Assembly: GCF_030145145.1 (NCBI RefSeq)
Contig: NZ_JAQYWD010000003.1
Coordinates: 62,001-126,000, forward strand
Length of the DNA: 64,000 nt
Direction: 5' to 3'
From: Desulfobacula sp.
Lineage (GTDB): Bacteria > Desulfobacterota > Desulfobacteria > Desulfobacterales > Desulfobacteraceae
Positions 43,895 to 53,258 of the stretch are shown here, one piece after another. Positions within the stretch are counted from its first letter, which is position 1. Every line of letters starts with the position of its first letter. Below the pieces are notes generated by a model, which ran no database searches, had not been told where the DNA came from, and saw only the letters and a program-made list of their open reading frames with translations. Both the position numbers and the translations under genes were made by a program.

Positions 43895-43906
43895 AAAGAC
43901 GGGTTC

Positions 43907-43948
43907 TTTCCTGAAGTGGGGACTGTTGAAAAAAAGTTCTTCAGGAAA
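43907..43948 (+). repeat. Inverted repeat upstream of the V4R-REC gene
   Basis: TTTCCTGAAG (43907-43916) and CTTCAGGAAA (43939-43948) are perfect 10-base inverted repeats with a 22-base spacer. The loop is long and no T-run follows, so it is not a usual terminator; it could be a protein-binding site or an mRNA hairpin 20 bases before the gene. Confidence 0.55.
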
Positions 43949-43968
43949 ATGGAGAACAAGGAGGAATA

Positions 43969-44967
43969 ATGTCTGAAAATTCGATATTGAACACCCTCAA
44001 GTATGACAAAAATACAGGGGCATTGACCTATAAGGATATCCGTTATTTGTTAATCCGGCCTGAAACAATCCATGAATTTCAGGTAGAAATGGAAAAATCT
44101 CTAGGCGTAAAAACAAAAGAAATTTTCTATAAAGCGGGATTCAAAGGCGGATACCTTTCTGCAAAAAAGTACAAGGAAGTTTTCAATTTTTCTGACAGAC
44201 AGATTATTGATTTTATGTTGGAAATGGGTACAGAGATTGGGTGGGGTCGTTTCTCGTTAAATGATTTTAATGAAGAAAAAGGGATCTTAAAAATTTGTGT
44301 GGATAATTCCCCTTTTATCTTACCGGGTAAAAAAACAGAGCAATCTGCGTCTTATCTGGTCATGGGGGTCATTGGCGGATTGGCTTCCGTCATATTCGAT
44401 CAACACTGCCCCTATTCTAAAGTTAAATACATTTCACAGGATCTGGATAAAAGTATGTTTATCGTGGATCTGGATTTAACGCATTTCAGTATTCTGGAAG
44501 GGAAAAGAATTCTGGCCGTTGATGATGAGCCGGATATCGTCGATTCTATTGAAGAAATACTGGACGGCTGTATTGTCGATAAAGCCGTAGATTTTGAGAC
44601 CGCAAAGAAACGGTTACAAACCCAATCTTATGATGCGATCATTCTGGATATAATGGGCGTAAATGGCTACGAATTATTGAAAATCGGGAAAAAAAAAGGG
44701 CTGCCTGTATTGATGCTCACAGCCAACGCCCTTGATTCCGATCATTTTACCCGGACCATAAAAAACGGCGCCCAGGCGTATGTACCCAAAGAGAGTCTTT
44801 TTGAGATTAATACGTTACTGGCAGATGTTTTAATCCATTATCAGGAAGGCATACCCAGGAACAGTAAATGGTTTGTTAAACTCGACCGGTATTTTAATCA
44901 TAAATACGGTTCTAATTGGAAGGATCGATTGGATCCTGATTTTTGGGAAAAAAATTTTTATAATTAA
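43969..44967 (+). CDS. V4R domain-response regulator fusion
   Basis: 332 residues; AAGGAGGAATA before ATG 43969. The N-terminal 170 residues match the V4R/XylR-N-like small-molecule domain (TGALTYKDIRYLLIRPETIHEFQ, AGFKGGYLSAKKY, CPYSKVKYIS), which in other proteins binds aromatic or other hydrophobic ligands. It is followed by a REC domain (ILAVDDEPDIVDSIEEIL, phospho-Asp in IILDIMGVNGYELL, Lys region VLMLTANALDS...AYVPKESLF) with a short helical tail. There is no DNA-binding or enzymatic output domain, so it must act on partner proteins. No kinase is adjacent. Confidence 0.8.
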   Translation: MSENSILNTLKYDKNTGALTYKDIRYLLIRPETIHEFQVEMEKSLGVKTKEIFYKAGFKGGYLSAKKYKEVFNFSDRQIIDFMLEMGTEIGWGRFSLNDFNEEKGILKICVDNSPFILPGKKTEQSASYLVMGVIGGLASVIFDQHCPYSKVKYISQDLDKSMFIVDLDLTHFSILEGKRILAVDDEPDIVDSIEEILDGCIVDKAVDFETAKKRLQTQSYDAIILDIMGVNGYELLKIGKKKGLPVLMLTANALDSDHFTRTIKNGAQAYVPKESLFEINTLLADVLIHYQEGIPRNSKWFVKLDRYFNHKYGSNWKDRLDPDFWEKNFYN

Positions 44968-45004
44968 AGCGCAACAACTACAGGTTTTTATTTGAGGAGA
45001 TCAA

Positions 45005-46546
45005 ATGATAAAGTCAATGAATATTGCATGGTGTGTACAACGCTGGGCTGAACTTCACCCTAATAAATCTGCGATCATCTTTGAAGAGCAGACCATCAGC
45101 TACAAGGAGCTTCTTGATCGGGTAGAAAGAACCAGTTACTGGCTCCTGACAATTGGTATTGAAAAAGGGGATAGAGTAGCTGTGATGCTGAATAACTGTC
45201 CTGAGTTCATGGAATTATTTCTGGCGTGTTCCAAAATCGGAGCCATTTTTACGCCGCTGAATTATCGTATCGCATCAGTGGAGCTTGATTATTTTCTCAA
45301 GGATTGTCGACCGAGACTGTTCATTTATGGGAGTGCTTTTCAAGAAGCGGTAGAATCAATTGACTTTGAGATTTATCTGCCCCCAATTTCAAGGTTTGCC
45401 ATTGGGGAACACATGGGTGACAATTCCCGTGATGATTATCGTGCAGCGGTATCAGATTTTGAAGGGAAAAAAGATATGCCCAAAGGCTTCATCGGCCCAA
45501 CAAGCCCTGAAGAACCGCAGGTCATCATGTATACTTCGGGAACAACGGGACGGCCCAAGGGAGCTGTTCTGACTCACATGAAAACCTTTTTCAACTGCTT
45601 GAATGCAGATATGTTTTTTGAACTCCAGTTCAGTGACAAGATGCTGATTGCCCTGCCCCTTTTCCATTCAGGCGGGCTTTTTATCCAGGCGGCGCCTGTT
45701 TTATTCAAGGGCGCGACCATCATTCTTCACCGAAAGTTCCAACCTTTAAAAATTTATAACGATATTGAAAAATACAACATCACCAAATTTCTGGGGGTTC
45801 CCACAGTTTATAAGGAACTGCTGACAATTCCCCCTGAGGAAAGAACCGATATTTCCTCCTTAAAAGTCTGTGCCGGAGGTGGTGAAAAACTGACGAAGGA
45901 TTTGATTGAACAATGTACTGATGCAGGCCTGGCATTTCGCCAGATTTTAGGACAGACAGAAACATCCATCCTGTTGTGGTCTTCTGAAAAGGACGCTTTA
46001 AAAAAACCGGGAACAGTTGGCAGACCCGTGTTTCACGCTCAAGTCTCTATTCTTGATAAAGACGGAAAAACCGCCAAACAGGGTGAAATAGGGGAAATTG
46101 TTGTCCAGGGGTCCACCATGATGAAGGAATACTGGCAGGATCCCGTAAAAACAGAACAAACCATAAAAAACGGATACCTGCACACTGGAGATCTGGCCTG
46201 GATGGACGAAGACGGTTTTTTCTACCTGGCAGGCAGGGCCGGGGATATGTATATATCAGGGGGGGAAAACGTTTACCCCATTGAAGTGGAAAAAACACTG
46301 AAAACCCATCCCGATATTGAAGAGGTAGCGGTTATTGGTATTCCGGATGAAAAATGGGGAGAATCAGGCCATGCCTTTATTATCAAAAAACCGACTGCCA
46401 GTCTAGGCCAGGAAGATGTCATCAATTTTTGTCATGGAAAATTATCAAAATACAAGTGGCCTCAAAAAGTGACGTTTATGACGGATTTTCCCCGTACGAC
46501 AACGGGTAAAGTAAAGAAAAAAGAGCTGGAAGAAAACAATATCTGA
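45005..46546 (+). CDS. AMP-forming acyl-CoA ligase
   Basis: 513 residues; GAGGAGATCAA before ATG 45005. The adenylation signature is MYTSGTTGRPKGAVLTH; further motifs are ILGQTETSILLWS, TGDLAWMDEDGFFYLAGRAGDMYISGGENVYPIEVE and the C-terminal catalytic Lys in TTGKVKKKELEE. Enzymes of this group activate fatty, aromatic or other acids to CoA thioesters. The substrate is open, but the gene lies between the TRAP transporter set and HyuAB, so the acid probably comes from the imported compound or is a product of the HyuAB reaction. Confidence 0.9.
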   Translation: MIKSMNIAWCVQRWAELHPNKSAIIFEEQTISYKELLDRVERTSYWLLTIGIEKGDRVAVMLNNCPEFMELFLACSKIGAIFTPLNYRIASVELDYFLKDCRPRLFIYGSAFQEAVESIDFEIYLPPISRFAIGEHMGDNSRDDYRAAVSDFEGKKDMPKGFIGPTSPEEPQVIMYTSGTTGRPKGAVLTHMKTFFNCLNADMFFELQFSDKMLIALPLFHSGGLFIQAAPVLFKGATIILHRKFQPLKIYNDIEKYNITKFLGVPTVYKELLTIPPEERTDISSLKVCAGGGEKLTKDLIEQCTDAGLAFRQILGQTETSILLWSSEKDALKKPGTVGRPVFHAQVSILDKDGKTAKQGEIGEIVVQGSTMMKEYWQDPVKTEQTIKNGYLHTGDLAWMDEDGFFYLAGRAGDMYISGGENVYPIEVEKTLKTHPDIEEVAVIGIPDEKWGESGHAFIIKKPTASLGQEDVINFCHGKLSKYKWPQKVTFMTDFPRTTTGKVKKKELEENNI

Positions 46547-46607
46547 TCTGTCATCAGCCCCGGCTTAAAATGAACCCGCAATATCCATATTTTTGGATAA
46601 TAAAGAT

Positions 46608-46762
46608 CTCAACTTTCGGAGTCGGCCATTTTTACATGGGGTCATTACATGGGGTCAGGCTTTCCTTATGGCGCTTTTTACCCGTATGATCATGAAATAA
46701 TGATAAAAGCACAATAAAAAAAGCCTGACCCCGTCCATTAAAGTTAAAGACCGAAAGTTGAG
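46608..46762. repeat. Palindromic repeat element, full copy (155 bp)
   Basis: Left end CTCAACTTTCGGA and right end CCGAAAGTTGAG, inner pair GGGGTCAGGCTTT against AAAGCCTGACCCC. Compared with the copy at 38.0 kb it carries a short tandem duplication of ACATGGGGTCATT in its left arm, which explains the greater length. It ends 24 bases before the hyuA start. Confidence 0.88.
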
Positions 46763-46786
46763 TAACGATAATATCAGGAGGAGATC

Positions 46787-48862
46787 ATGAAAACTTTTCG
46801 AATAGGCGTTGATGTTGGCGGTACTTTTACGGATGTTGTGATGGTAAATGAGTTAACAGGTGAATTCCATTATACCAAGACTCCGACAACGCATGATGAC
46901 TTAACCGAAGGTGTCCTTAAAGGCCTGGACGAGATACTCCAGATCGGAAATGTTGAAATGAAGGATATTGATTATATTATCCACGGCACAACGATTGGGA
47001 CCAATGCCATTATTGAAGGCAAAGGCGCTCTGGTTGGCCTAATAACCACAGCCGGGTTTGAAGATGTGCTTGAAATTCGTCGGGTTGCCCGCCCGCAGGA
47101 GGCAGCCTTTGACTTCAGCTGTGACAATCCTGCACCACTTGTGCCAAGGCACCTTAGAAAAGGCGTTATCGAAAGGGTGAACAGCAAGGGTGAAATTCAT
47201 ACGCCGCTGGATGAAGCGTCTGTTCTTTCGGTCATCCAGGTTTTCAAAGAAAATCATGTGGATGCCATTGTTATCTCGCTTCTTTTCTCCTTCTTGAATC
47301 AAACGCATGAAAAACGAATTAAAGAAATTTGTAAAAAAGAACTTCCAGGTGTCTCTGTCTCCATTTCTTCGGAGATCTGCCCGGAATTCAGAGAATATGA
47401 GCGAACCTGTACAACGGTTATGAACGGATACCTTGGCCCGGTCATTAAAGAATATATGGACAAGCTGATTGATTGCCTAAAATCCAAATATGGTGAGGTA
47501 ACGCTTCACATTATCCAAAGCAGCGGTGGAACGATGGCCGCCCATGTTGCCGGTGATTACGCCGCCCATTTGATAAATTCAGGCCCTGCCGGCGGGGCCA
47601 TCGCAACCGCATTCATCAGCACCTTGACCAAGAATGAAATGGCAATTGGCGCAGATATGGGCGGAACCACGTTTGATATTTCCATCATTGACAAAAATAT
47701 GCCCAAAACAACTACCTGGGGGGGTGTCAGTAACTATCCGATCAAATTGCCAATGGTGGATTTAAAAACCATCGGCGCAGGCGGCGGCAGTATTGCCTGG
47801 GTCGATGTTGCAGGCGCACTCAATGTCGGCCCTGAGAGTGCGGGATCAAATCCCGGGCCTGCCTGTTATGGATGGGGGGGGGAAAAGCCGACGGTTTCCG
47901 ATTGCAACCTGGCGCTTGGCCGATTAAATCCTGAGTTTTTTTTAGGCGGGAAACTGCCTCTTTATCCGGAAAAGGCGCATTCAGCCATAAAAAATTATAT
48001 TGCAGACAAAATGGACATCAGTGTCGAAGGGGCGGCAATAGGTGTTTTAAGAATTGTGAATGCCAACATGGCCAAAGGAATCAGCAGGAACTCCGTTGAA
48101 AGGGGGTATGATCTCAGGGAATTTTCCCTGGTTGCCATGGGGGGGGCTGCCGCTCTCCACGCCGTGGATATTGCCAGAGATTTAGGCATGGCCAGGGTGA
48201 TTGTCCCCTCAATGAGCGGTAATTTTTCGGCAGTCGGTTTTGTTGTGGCGGATATTCAACATGATTATGTAAAAACATTTATGAAAAAGGATCATGAAGT
48301 CATTCCGGAGGAATTTTTACAGGCATTTTTGGAAATGGAGAAGGATGCTTTGCTGCAAATGGAAAACGAAAAGGTGTCGGTACAAAACATCGAACTGACA
48401 TGGTCTGCCGATCTTCGATATGAGGGACAGTCGTGGGAACTTAATGCGCCCATTGAACTTTCCAAAAAAGTGGATGTCGACTACATTAAAAAAATTGCGC
48501 AAGATTTCCATCAACTGCACCAGACAGTTTACTCGTATTCTGAACCCATGGAAACAGTGGAGTTTGTAAATTTGAGGGTTAGAGCCAAAGGAAAGAACCG
48601 GCCCATCACTTTTTCATCGGAGAAAACCCAAATCACGCCGGAAAATTCCTATTTAAAAGGGAAAAGAAACGTCTATTTTGAACATACAGGATGGGAAATG
48701 ATCCCTGTTTTTGATCGCTATCAGCTGCCTGAAAAAGAAAGAATAGTCGGCCCGGCCATTATTGAAGAAGCCATCTCCACAACATTGATCCCACCGGATT
48801 CTTCCGGTGTGATGGATGAATTTGGAAATATCATAATTGAATTTGAAACCGAAAATGACTAA
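46787..48862 (+). CDS. hyuA: HyuA-type hydantoinase/acetone carboxylase subunit
   Basis: 691 residues; AGGAGGAGATC before ATG 46787. The HyuA signatures include FRIGVDVGGTFTDVVMVN (phosphate-binding), IIHGTTIGTNAIIEGKGA, GFEDVLEIRRVARP, GADMGGTTFDISII and GAGGGSIAWVD...NVGPESAGSNPGPACYG. The family covers ATP-dependent N-methylhydantoinase and 5-oxoprolinase as well as acetone and acetophenone carboxylases. Sequence alone does not separate these. It works with the HyuB subunit encoded next. Confidence 0.9.
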   Translation: MKTFRIGVDVGGTFTDVVMVNELTGEFHYTKTPTTHDDLTEGVLKGLDEILQIGNVEMKDIDYIIHGTTIGTNAIIEGKGALVGLITTAGFEDVLEIRRVARPQEAAFDFSCDNPAPLVPRHLRKGVIERVNSKGEIHTPLDEASVLSVIQVFKENHVDAIVISLLFSFLNQTHEKRIKEICKKELPGVSVSISSEICPEFREYERTCTTVMNGYLGPVIKEYMDKLIDCLKSKYGEVTLHIIQSSGGTMAAHVAGDYAAHLINSGPAGGAIATAFISTLTKNEMAIGADMGGTTFDISIIDKNMPKTTTWGGVSNYPIKLPMVDLKTIGAGGGSIAWVDVAGALNVGPESAGSNPGPACYGWGGEKPTVSDCNLALGRLNPEFFLGGKLPLYPEKAHSAIKNYIADKMDISVEGAAIGVLRIVNANMAKGISRNSVERGYDLREFSLVAMGGAAALHAVDIARDLGMARVIVPSMSGNFSAVGFVVADIQHDYVKTFMKKDHEVIPEEFLQAFLEMEKDALLQMENEKVSVQNIELTWSADLRYEGQSWELNAPIELSKKVDVDYIKKIAQDFHQLHQTVYSYSEPMETVEFVNLRVRAKGKNRPITFSSEKTQITPENSYLKGKRNVYFEHTGWEMIPVFDRYQLPEKERIVGPAIIEEAISTTLIPPDSSGVMDEFGNIIIEFETEND

Positions 48863-48878
48863 AGTTAAGGAGATAATG

Positions 48879-50612
48879 ATGAAATATAAAGCTGATGCTG
48901 TAACCATGCAGGTCATAAGATATGCGTTGGAAGCGGTTGCCGATGATATGGGGTATAACCTGATGAGGATGGGGCGAACGACAATCGTCAAGGAAATCAT
49001 GGATATTAATTGCGGTGTACTGGCTGCTGACGGCGGGATACTGGCACAGGCTCACCTTTGTCCCTTAATGATTTTTAGTCTTCCGGAAACGGCTGCAAAT
49101 ATGATCAGGCAGGTTGAAAAATTTAATGACGGGGATATCATTATCTCCAATGATCCCTATCTTGGCGGACAACACCTTCTAGATGTACAGCTTTTTTCTC
49201 CAGTAATCATAGAGGATAAACCCATCGCATTTGTAGCGAATATTGCCCATCAGCTGGATATGGGGGGGGCGGTTCCCGGGGGGGTTGCCGGGGGGCTGAC
49301 TGAAATTTATCAGGAAGGCCTCAGGATTCCGTTTGTTAAATTGTATCAGAAAGGGGAAGAAGACCCTCAGATTTTCAGTTTTATATCAAACAATATCCGT
49401 ATTCCGGAAAAAACCATGGAAGATATAAGAGCCCAGGCAGCAACAACCATGATCGGAGTTGAAAGAATCAAAGCACTGGTTTTGAAATACGGTCAGGATG
49501 TTTTTCTAAAATGTACTTCCATGCTCAATCAATATAGTGAAAAAAAGGTTCGGGCCTTTATTGAATCGGTTCCGGACGGGGATTACACAGGCATTGATTA
49601 TCTGGATGACGATGGCATTGTGGATACCCCTGTAAAAATTCAGCTTAACGTCCACATCCGGGGGGATGAAATGGCTGTTGACTTTGACGGGAGCAGCCCC
49701 CAGACAAAAGGAAATGTGAATTGCCCATGGTCATGTACCAAGGGCGGGGTTTTTTATACCATGGTAGGCATCGTTGATCCATATATGGCGCTCAATTCAG
49801 GGACGTTTGCTCCCATTAAGGTATCCAGTAAAAAAGGGCTTGTCACAAATCCGAACCTGCCGGCAGGTGTTACTGCCAGAAGCCAGACCATGACCAAAAT
49901 CGTGGAGGCCATGCTGAGGGCAATGAGCGGGGTTGTCCCGGATAGAATAGTTGCAGGAAGCCATGGCCAGGCCTGTACGAATAATTTTTCAGGCATCCAC
50001 CCGGAAACGAACAAGCGGTTCAGTTATATTGAAATACAGGGTGGCGGCGGCGGTGCAAGACCTGACAAAGATGGTCCCGACGGACAGGACCTTCATCTTG
50101 GCCGTTTCATGAACACCCCTGTGGAGGCGGCGGAGATAGAATACCCTGTAATGATAGAACGATATGAATTTATAAAAGATTCAGGTGGTGCCGGTAAATA
50201 CAGGGGGGGGGTCTCCACCCGCAGAGATATCCGGTTTCTCACAGACGTGACCTGGGCCCGATATTCCGATCGGCAAAAATTCAAACCCCTGGGTATTTTT
50301 GGAGGAAAAGACGGCAGTACGAGCAGTCTAATTTTGAATCCGGGTACTTCAGAAGAACAAAAGTGCAAATCAAAGGGGGTTGACCAGATTAAAGCCGGTG
50401 ATCTTTTAAGTATCTGTTTGCCCGGTAGCGGGGGATACGGCCCGCCCGAAGAAAGGCAATTACAGGCAGTTCAAGCGGATGTGATCGCCGGGAAAATCAG
50501 TGTTCAATCCGCCCTGGAAGATTACAAAGTCGTCTTGGATGAAAATTTAAATATTGACAAGACTGCAACGGATTTTCTCCGATCTAAAAAAGAGGCGCTG
50601 CATGAAGCTTGA
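48879..50612 (+). CDS. hyuB: HyuB-type hydantoinase/acetone carboxylase subunit
   Basis: The best start is ATG 48879, six bases after AAGGAG; longer starts overlap hyuA. About 577 residues with the HyuB signatures NLMRMGRTTIVKEIMDINCGVL, DGDIIISNDPYLGGQHLLDVQLF, PVFAN-like IAFVANIAHQLDMGG, GVTARSQTMTKIVEAMLRAMSG and a C-terminal SGGAGKYRGGVSTRRDIRFL, ICLPGSGGYGPPEER. It is the second subunit of the HyuAB complex. Confidence 0.9.
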   Translation: MKYKADAVTMQVIRYALEAVADDMGYNLMRMGRTTIVKEIMDINCGVLAADGGILAQAHLCPLMIFSLPETAANMIRQVEKFNDGDIIISNDPYLGGQHLLDVQLFSPVIIEDKPIAFVANIAHQLDMGGAVPGGVAGGLTEIYQEGLRIPFVKLYQKGEEDPQIFSFISNNIRIPEKTMEDIRAQAATTMIGVERIKALVLKYGQDVFLKCTSMLNQYSEKKVRAFIESVPDGDYTGIDYLDDDGIVDTPVKIQLNVHIRGDEMAVDFDGSSPQTKGNVNCPWSCTKGGVFYTMVGIVDPYMALNSGTFAPIKVSSKKGLVTNPNLPAGVTARSQTMTKIVEAMLRAMSGVVPDRIVAGSHGQACTNNFSGIHPETNKRFSYIEIQGGGGGARPDKDGPDGQDLHLGRFMNTPVEAAEIEYPVMIERYEFIKDSGGAGKYRGGVSTRRDIRFLTDVTWARYSDRQKFKPLGIFGGKDGSTSSLILNPGTSEEQKCKSKGVDQIKAGDLLSICLPGSGGYGPPEERQLQAVQADVIAGKISVQSALEDYKVVLDENLNIDKTATDFLRSKKEALHEA

Positions 50613-51405
50613 TAAAGAGAAATTTCAACAGTTTAAAATGATGACCGCGCCTCCGGGGTGGCGGTCAAGAATCGGCATCATTATCCCCTCATCTGAACAG
50701 GGAATTGCCGTTCGTGAACACGAGATGATCTTTCCTGAGGGTGTGGTGCCCATTGTAACCCGTATGATGCTCACCCAGACAACCGCCGAAGCGCTTATAA
50801 AGATGGGAAAGGACGCTGAATATGCAGCCGAGCTGATTGCGACTTCCCATCCCAGCTGCGTGAGCTATTCATGTACATCCGGTGCATTTTTAAAGGGGGC
50901 TGAATTTGATGAGAATCTCATCAGAAAAATAGAAAAAATAACGGGCACCCCCGCAACAACAATGGCGAAAGCTGCATTGGAAGCCCTTAAACAGGTGGAT
51001 GCAAAACGGATTTTACTGGTATGTCCATACAACCGGGAAATTGTAAAATCGGAATTGTCATATTTTAAAGATTCCGGAATAACGGTGGTTCACCATAAAG
51101 GTCTCGGCCTGTCGGATACGAACAAAATTTACCGAATCACACCATGGGAGACCTATCAGCTGGTCATGGAGGCATTCAAAGAAACCCCCGAAGGTGAGGC
51201 TGATGCCATCTTTATCAGCTGCGGTGGGTTACGCGCCCTTGAAATTATTGAATATGTTGAAAAAGAGACCGGGATACCGTGTATTACAAGCAACCAGGCC
51301 AATGCCTGGCATTGTTTGAAGCTCTCGGGGATTCAGGATTCGATCTCAGGTTTTGGCGCGCTGCTCGAAAAGAATCAGGAGGGAATCAAAAAAACGAAAA
51401 TGTAA
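50602..51405 (+). CDS. Maleate isomerase/arylmalonate decarboxylase-like protein
   Basis: 267 residues from ATG 50602 (GAGG upstream), overlapping hyuB by 11 bases. It belongs to the Asp/Glu racemase superfamily: GIIIPSSEQ, SYSCTSGAFLKG with Cys91, and IFISCGGLRALEIIE with Cys207. Both Cys positions are filled, as in maleate cis-trans isomerases and racemases; arylmalonate decarboxylase keeps only the second. So an isomerase or racemase is the more likely function. In HyuAB clusters such genes are often hydantoin racemases. Confidence 0.8.
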   Translation: MKLDKEKFQQFKMMTAPPGWRSRIGIIIPSSEQGIAVREHEMIFPEGVVPIVTRMMLTQTTAEALIKMGKDAEYAAELIATSHPSCVSYSCTSGAFLKGAEFDENLIRKIEKITGTPATTMAKAALEALKQVDAKRILLVCPYNREIVKSELSYFKDSGITVVHHKGLGLSDTNKIYRITPWETYQLVMEAFKETPEGEADAIFISCGGLRALEIIEYVEKETGIPCITSNQANAWHCLKLSGIQDSISGFGALLEKNQEGIKKTKM

Positions 51406-51516
51406 TCCATACGATTAAATGGTTTGGATGGGAATGGATTCGCTTTACGGTTGCTTGAAAAAAGAAATAAGACGGAAAGTTGAATTGTTGACGGATACTT
51501 TTTAAAGGAGAATAAA

Positions 51517-52308
51517 ATGGCAGACCATACAATTCACAGGGGATTTGTTAATACCCCCAACGGTCAAATACATTATGCCGAAGCGGGTCAGGGTGAACCA
51601 GTACTGCTGCTCCATCAAACCCCCAGATCCTGGACCGAATATGAGCAGGTACTTCCCATTCTGGGAAAGAGATTCCGGGCGATTGCCATGGACACCATCG
51701 GCTTTGGAGATTCATATCGCCCACGGGTAAAGGCGAGTATCGAACATTATGCTTCCGGGGTGGTCGATTTTTTAGACGCAATGGAGATAGACAGGACGTC
51801 CCTGGTGGGTCATCATACCGGTGGGCTGATCGCCTTTGAATTCGCAGCGTCCTGGCCTCAACGAGTCTACAAACTGATTCTTTCTTCTTGTCCCTTTACA
51901 GACGAGGCGGATCGTGAAAGGCGAAAAACCCGTCCACCTATTGACAAAGTGACCTTTTCCGCCGACGGTTCCCACCTGACTGAGCTCTGGAATAAACGGC
52001 AGCCATTCTATCCAAAAGGCCGTCCCGACCTTATCGCCAGATTTATGCTGGATGCCCTGAAAGTGTTGGACCAGGTTGAAGAAGGGCATCATGCGGTCAA
52101 TGCCTACAAGATGGAGGAAAAAACGCGAAGCATAACCTCACCCACGCTTATCATGGCAGGCACGGAAGACCCGTTCGCCTATCCCCGCATGGATCCGCTG
52201 TCCAAAGCTATTAAGGGAAGCTTAACCGCTGAGATCGAAGGGGGAATGGTCCCCATGCCGGAGCAAATGCCGGATGTCTTTTCACAATGTATTCTTGATT
52301 TCATATAA
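51517..52308 (+). CDS. Alpha/beta-hydrolase-fold protein with His at the nucleophile position
   Basis: 263 residues; AAAGGAGAATAAA before ATG 51517. The fold is clear (EPVLLLHQTPRSWTEYEQVLPILGKRFRAIAMDTIGFGDS, then LVGHHTGGLIAFEFA). The nucleophile elbow that normally reads G-H-S-x-G has His100 instead of Ser. A second acidic site (GTEDPFA) is present; the usual catalytic His near the C-terminus is not obvious. It may use another mechanism or be non-hydrolytic. No signal peptide. It ends the catabolic operon before the pseudogene. Confidence 0.8.
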   Translation: MADHTIHRGFVNTPNGQIHYAEAGQGEPVLLLHQTPRSWTEYEQVLPILGKRFRAIAMDTIGFGDSYRPRVKASIEHYASGVVDFLDAMEIDRTSLVGHHTGGLIAFEFAASWPQRVYKLILSSCPFTDEADRERRKTRPPIDKVTFSADGSHLTELWNKRQPFYPKGRPDLIARFMLDALKVLDQVEEGHHAVNAYKMEEKTRSITSPTLIMAGTEDPFAYPRMDPLSKAIKGSLTAEIEGGMVPMPEQMPDVFSQCILDFI

Positions 52309-52362
52309 CACACATGTCGGCCTGCCGACACAACGAATAACGAAAATGGTATTATGCCGACC

Positions 52363-52374
52363 CCGAAAGTTGAG
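52363..52374 (+). repeat. Solo CCGAAAGTTGAG end
   Basis: A 12-base copy of the right end of the palindromic elements, 13 bases before the molybdopterin pseudogene. A weaker variant (ACGGAAAGTTGAAT) lies near 51472-51485. Confidence 0.6.
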
Positions 52375-52387
52375 TATTTAACAATCA

Positions 52388-53163
52388 ATGATGATTGGAG
52401 GAATAGTGTCCGAGAGAATCGAAAAAGGGATTTGCGGTATCTGCGGGGCCGGTTGCGGTGTGAGCATCGGCCTTGAAAACGATCGAATCACCAAGATCCT
52501 ACCCTGGAAAACCCATCCCCAGTGTATCGCCTCTTTTTTCGGCCGGGGAAACTTTGAGGAGTCTATCTGGAAAATGTTCTCTCCCAATGAACAAGGCTAT
52601 ACCATTCCGAACTCGATTTTTATGCCTTTGGGCTCACCCAATGCCTTCTCCATCGGCACCATTTGTCATCTTTCCCACGCATTTGTCGCACCGCTTACAA
52701 CATTTGGTGCGTCTGGCGGTATACTCCAGCCGGATCTCGAACATGCTGATATCATTTTTGTCTGGGGAGCCAATCCAGCCACAGGTTCACCCTTACAGAC
52801 CTTTCTCCGGCTAAAAAAGGCCAGCACCAGAATATTCCAAACCTTGTCAAGCTCCAGCCGAATGCGGAAGCCATTCTGCATCCCCATGACGCCGGACCCC
52901 GAAAGATCTCCAGCGGTGATAAGATATGGGTAAAGACGGCACGGGGTAAAATTAAATTTGTCGCCCGGGTCACCGAAAAGATCGCCAAAGGAGTAGTGGA
53001 GGTAAACCAAGGCGGGGGGGTATCCAATCAGGCCGACGGATGGAAAGACAGCAATGTCAATTTCCTGACTGACGATCAAAACCGGGATCCCATCACCGGA
53101 TTTCCTGTCTTCAAGGCGCTTCTTTGTGAGTTGGAGAAGGTTGATATATCTCAAAGCACGTGA
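52388..53163 (+). pseudogene. Molybdopterin oxidoreductase, internally deleted and frameshifted
   Basis: The first part, in frame from 52388, encodes a 4Fe-4S/molybdopterin N-terminus (GICGICGAGCGVSIGLENDR, then PNAFSIGTICHLSHAF and DIIFVWGANPATGSPLQ). Near 52825 the homologous reading moves to another frame, which encodes NIPNLVKLQPNAEAILHPHD, then ISSGDKIWVKTARGKIKFVA and ends NFLTDDQNRDPITGFPVFKA...LCELEKVD before TGA. This second part is the C-terminal molybdopterin-dinucleotide-binding domain. The several hundred residues expected between the two are missing. The original enzyme was probably a formate-dehydrogenase-like or other Mo/W oxidoreductase. Confidence 0.85.
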
Positions 53164-53258
53164 TGTTAAACCTGAGGTATTGCTTACGCCGTGATAACGA
53201 TGTCCAAAAAAATTACTCACATCATTTTTCTATGGCGGTGGTGGTTGAAATGACAGGA

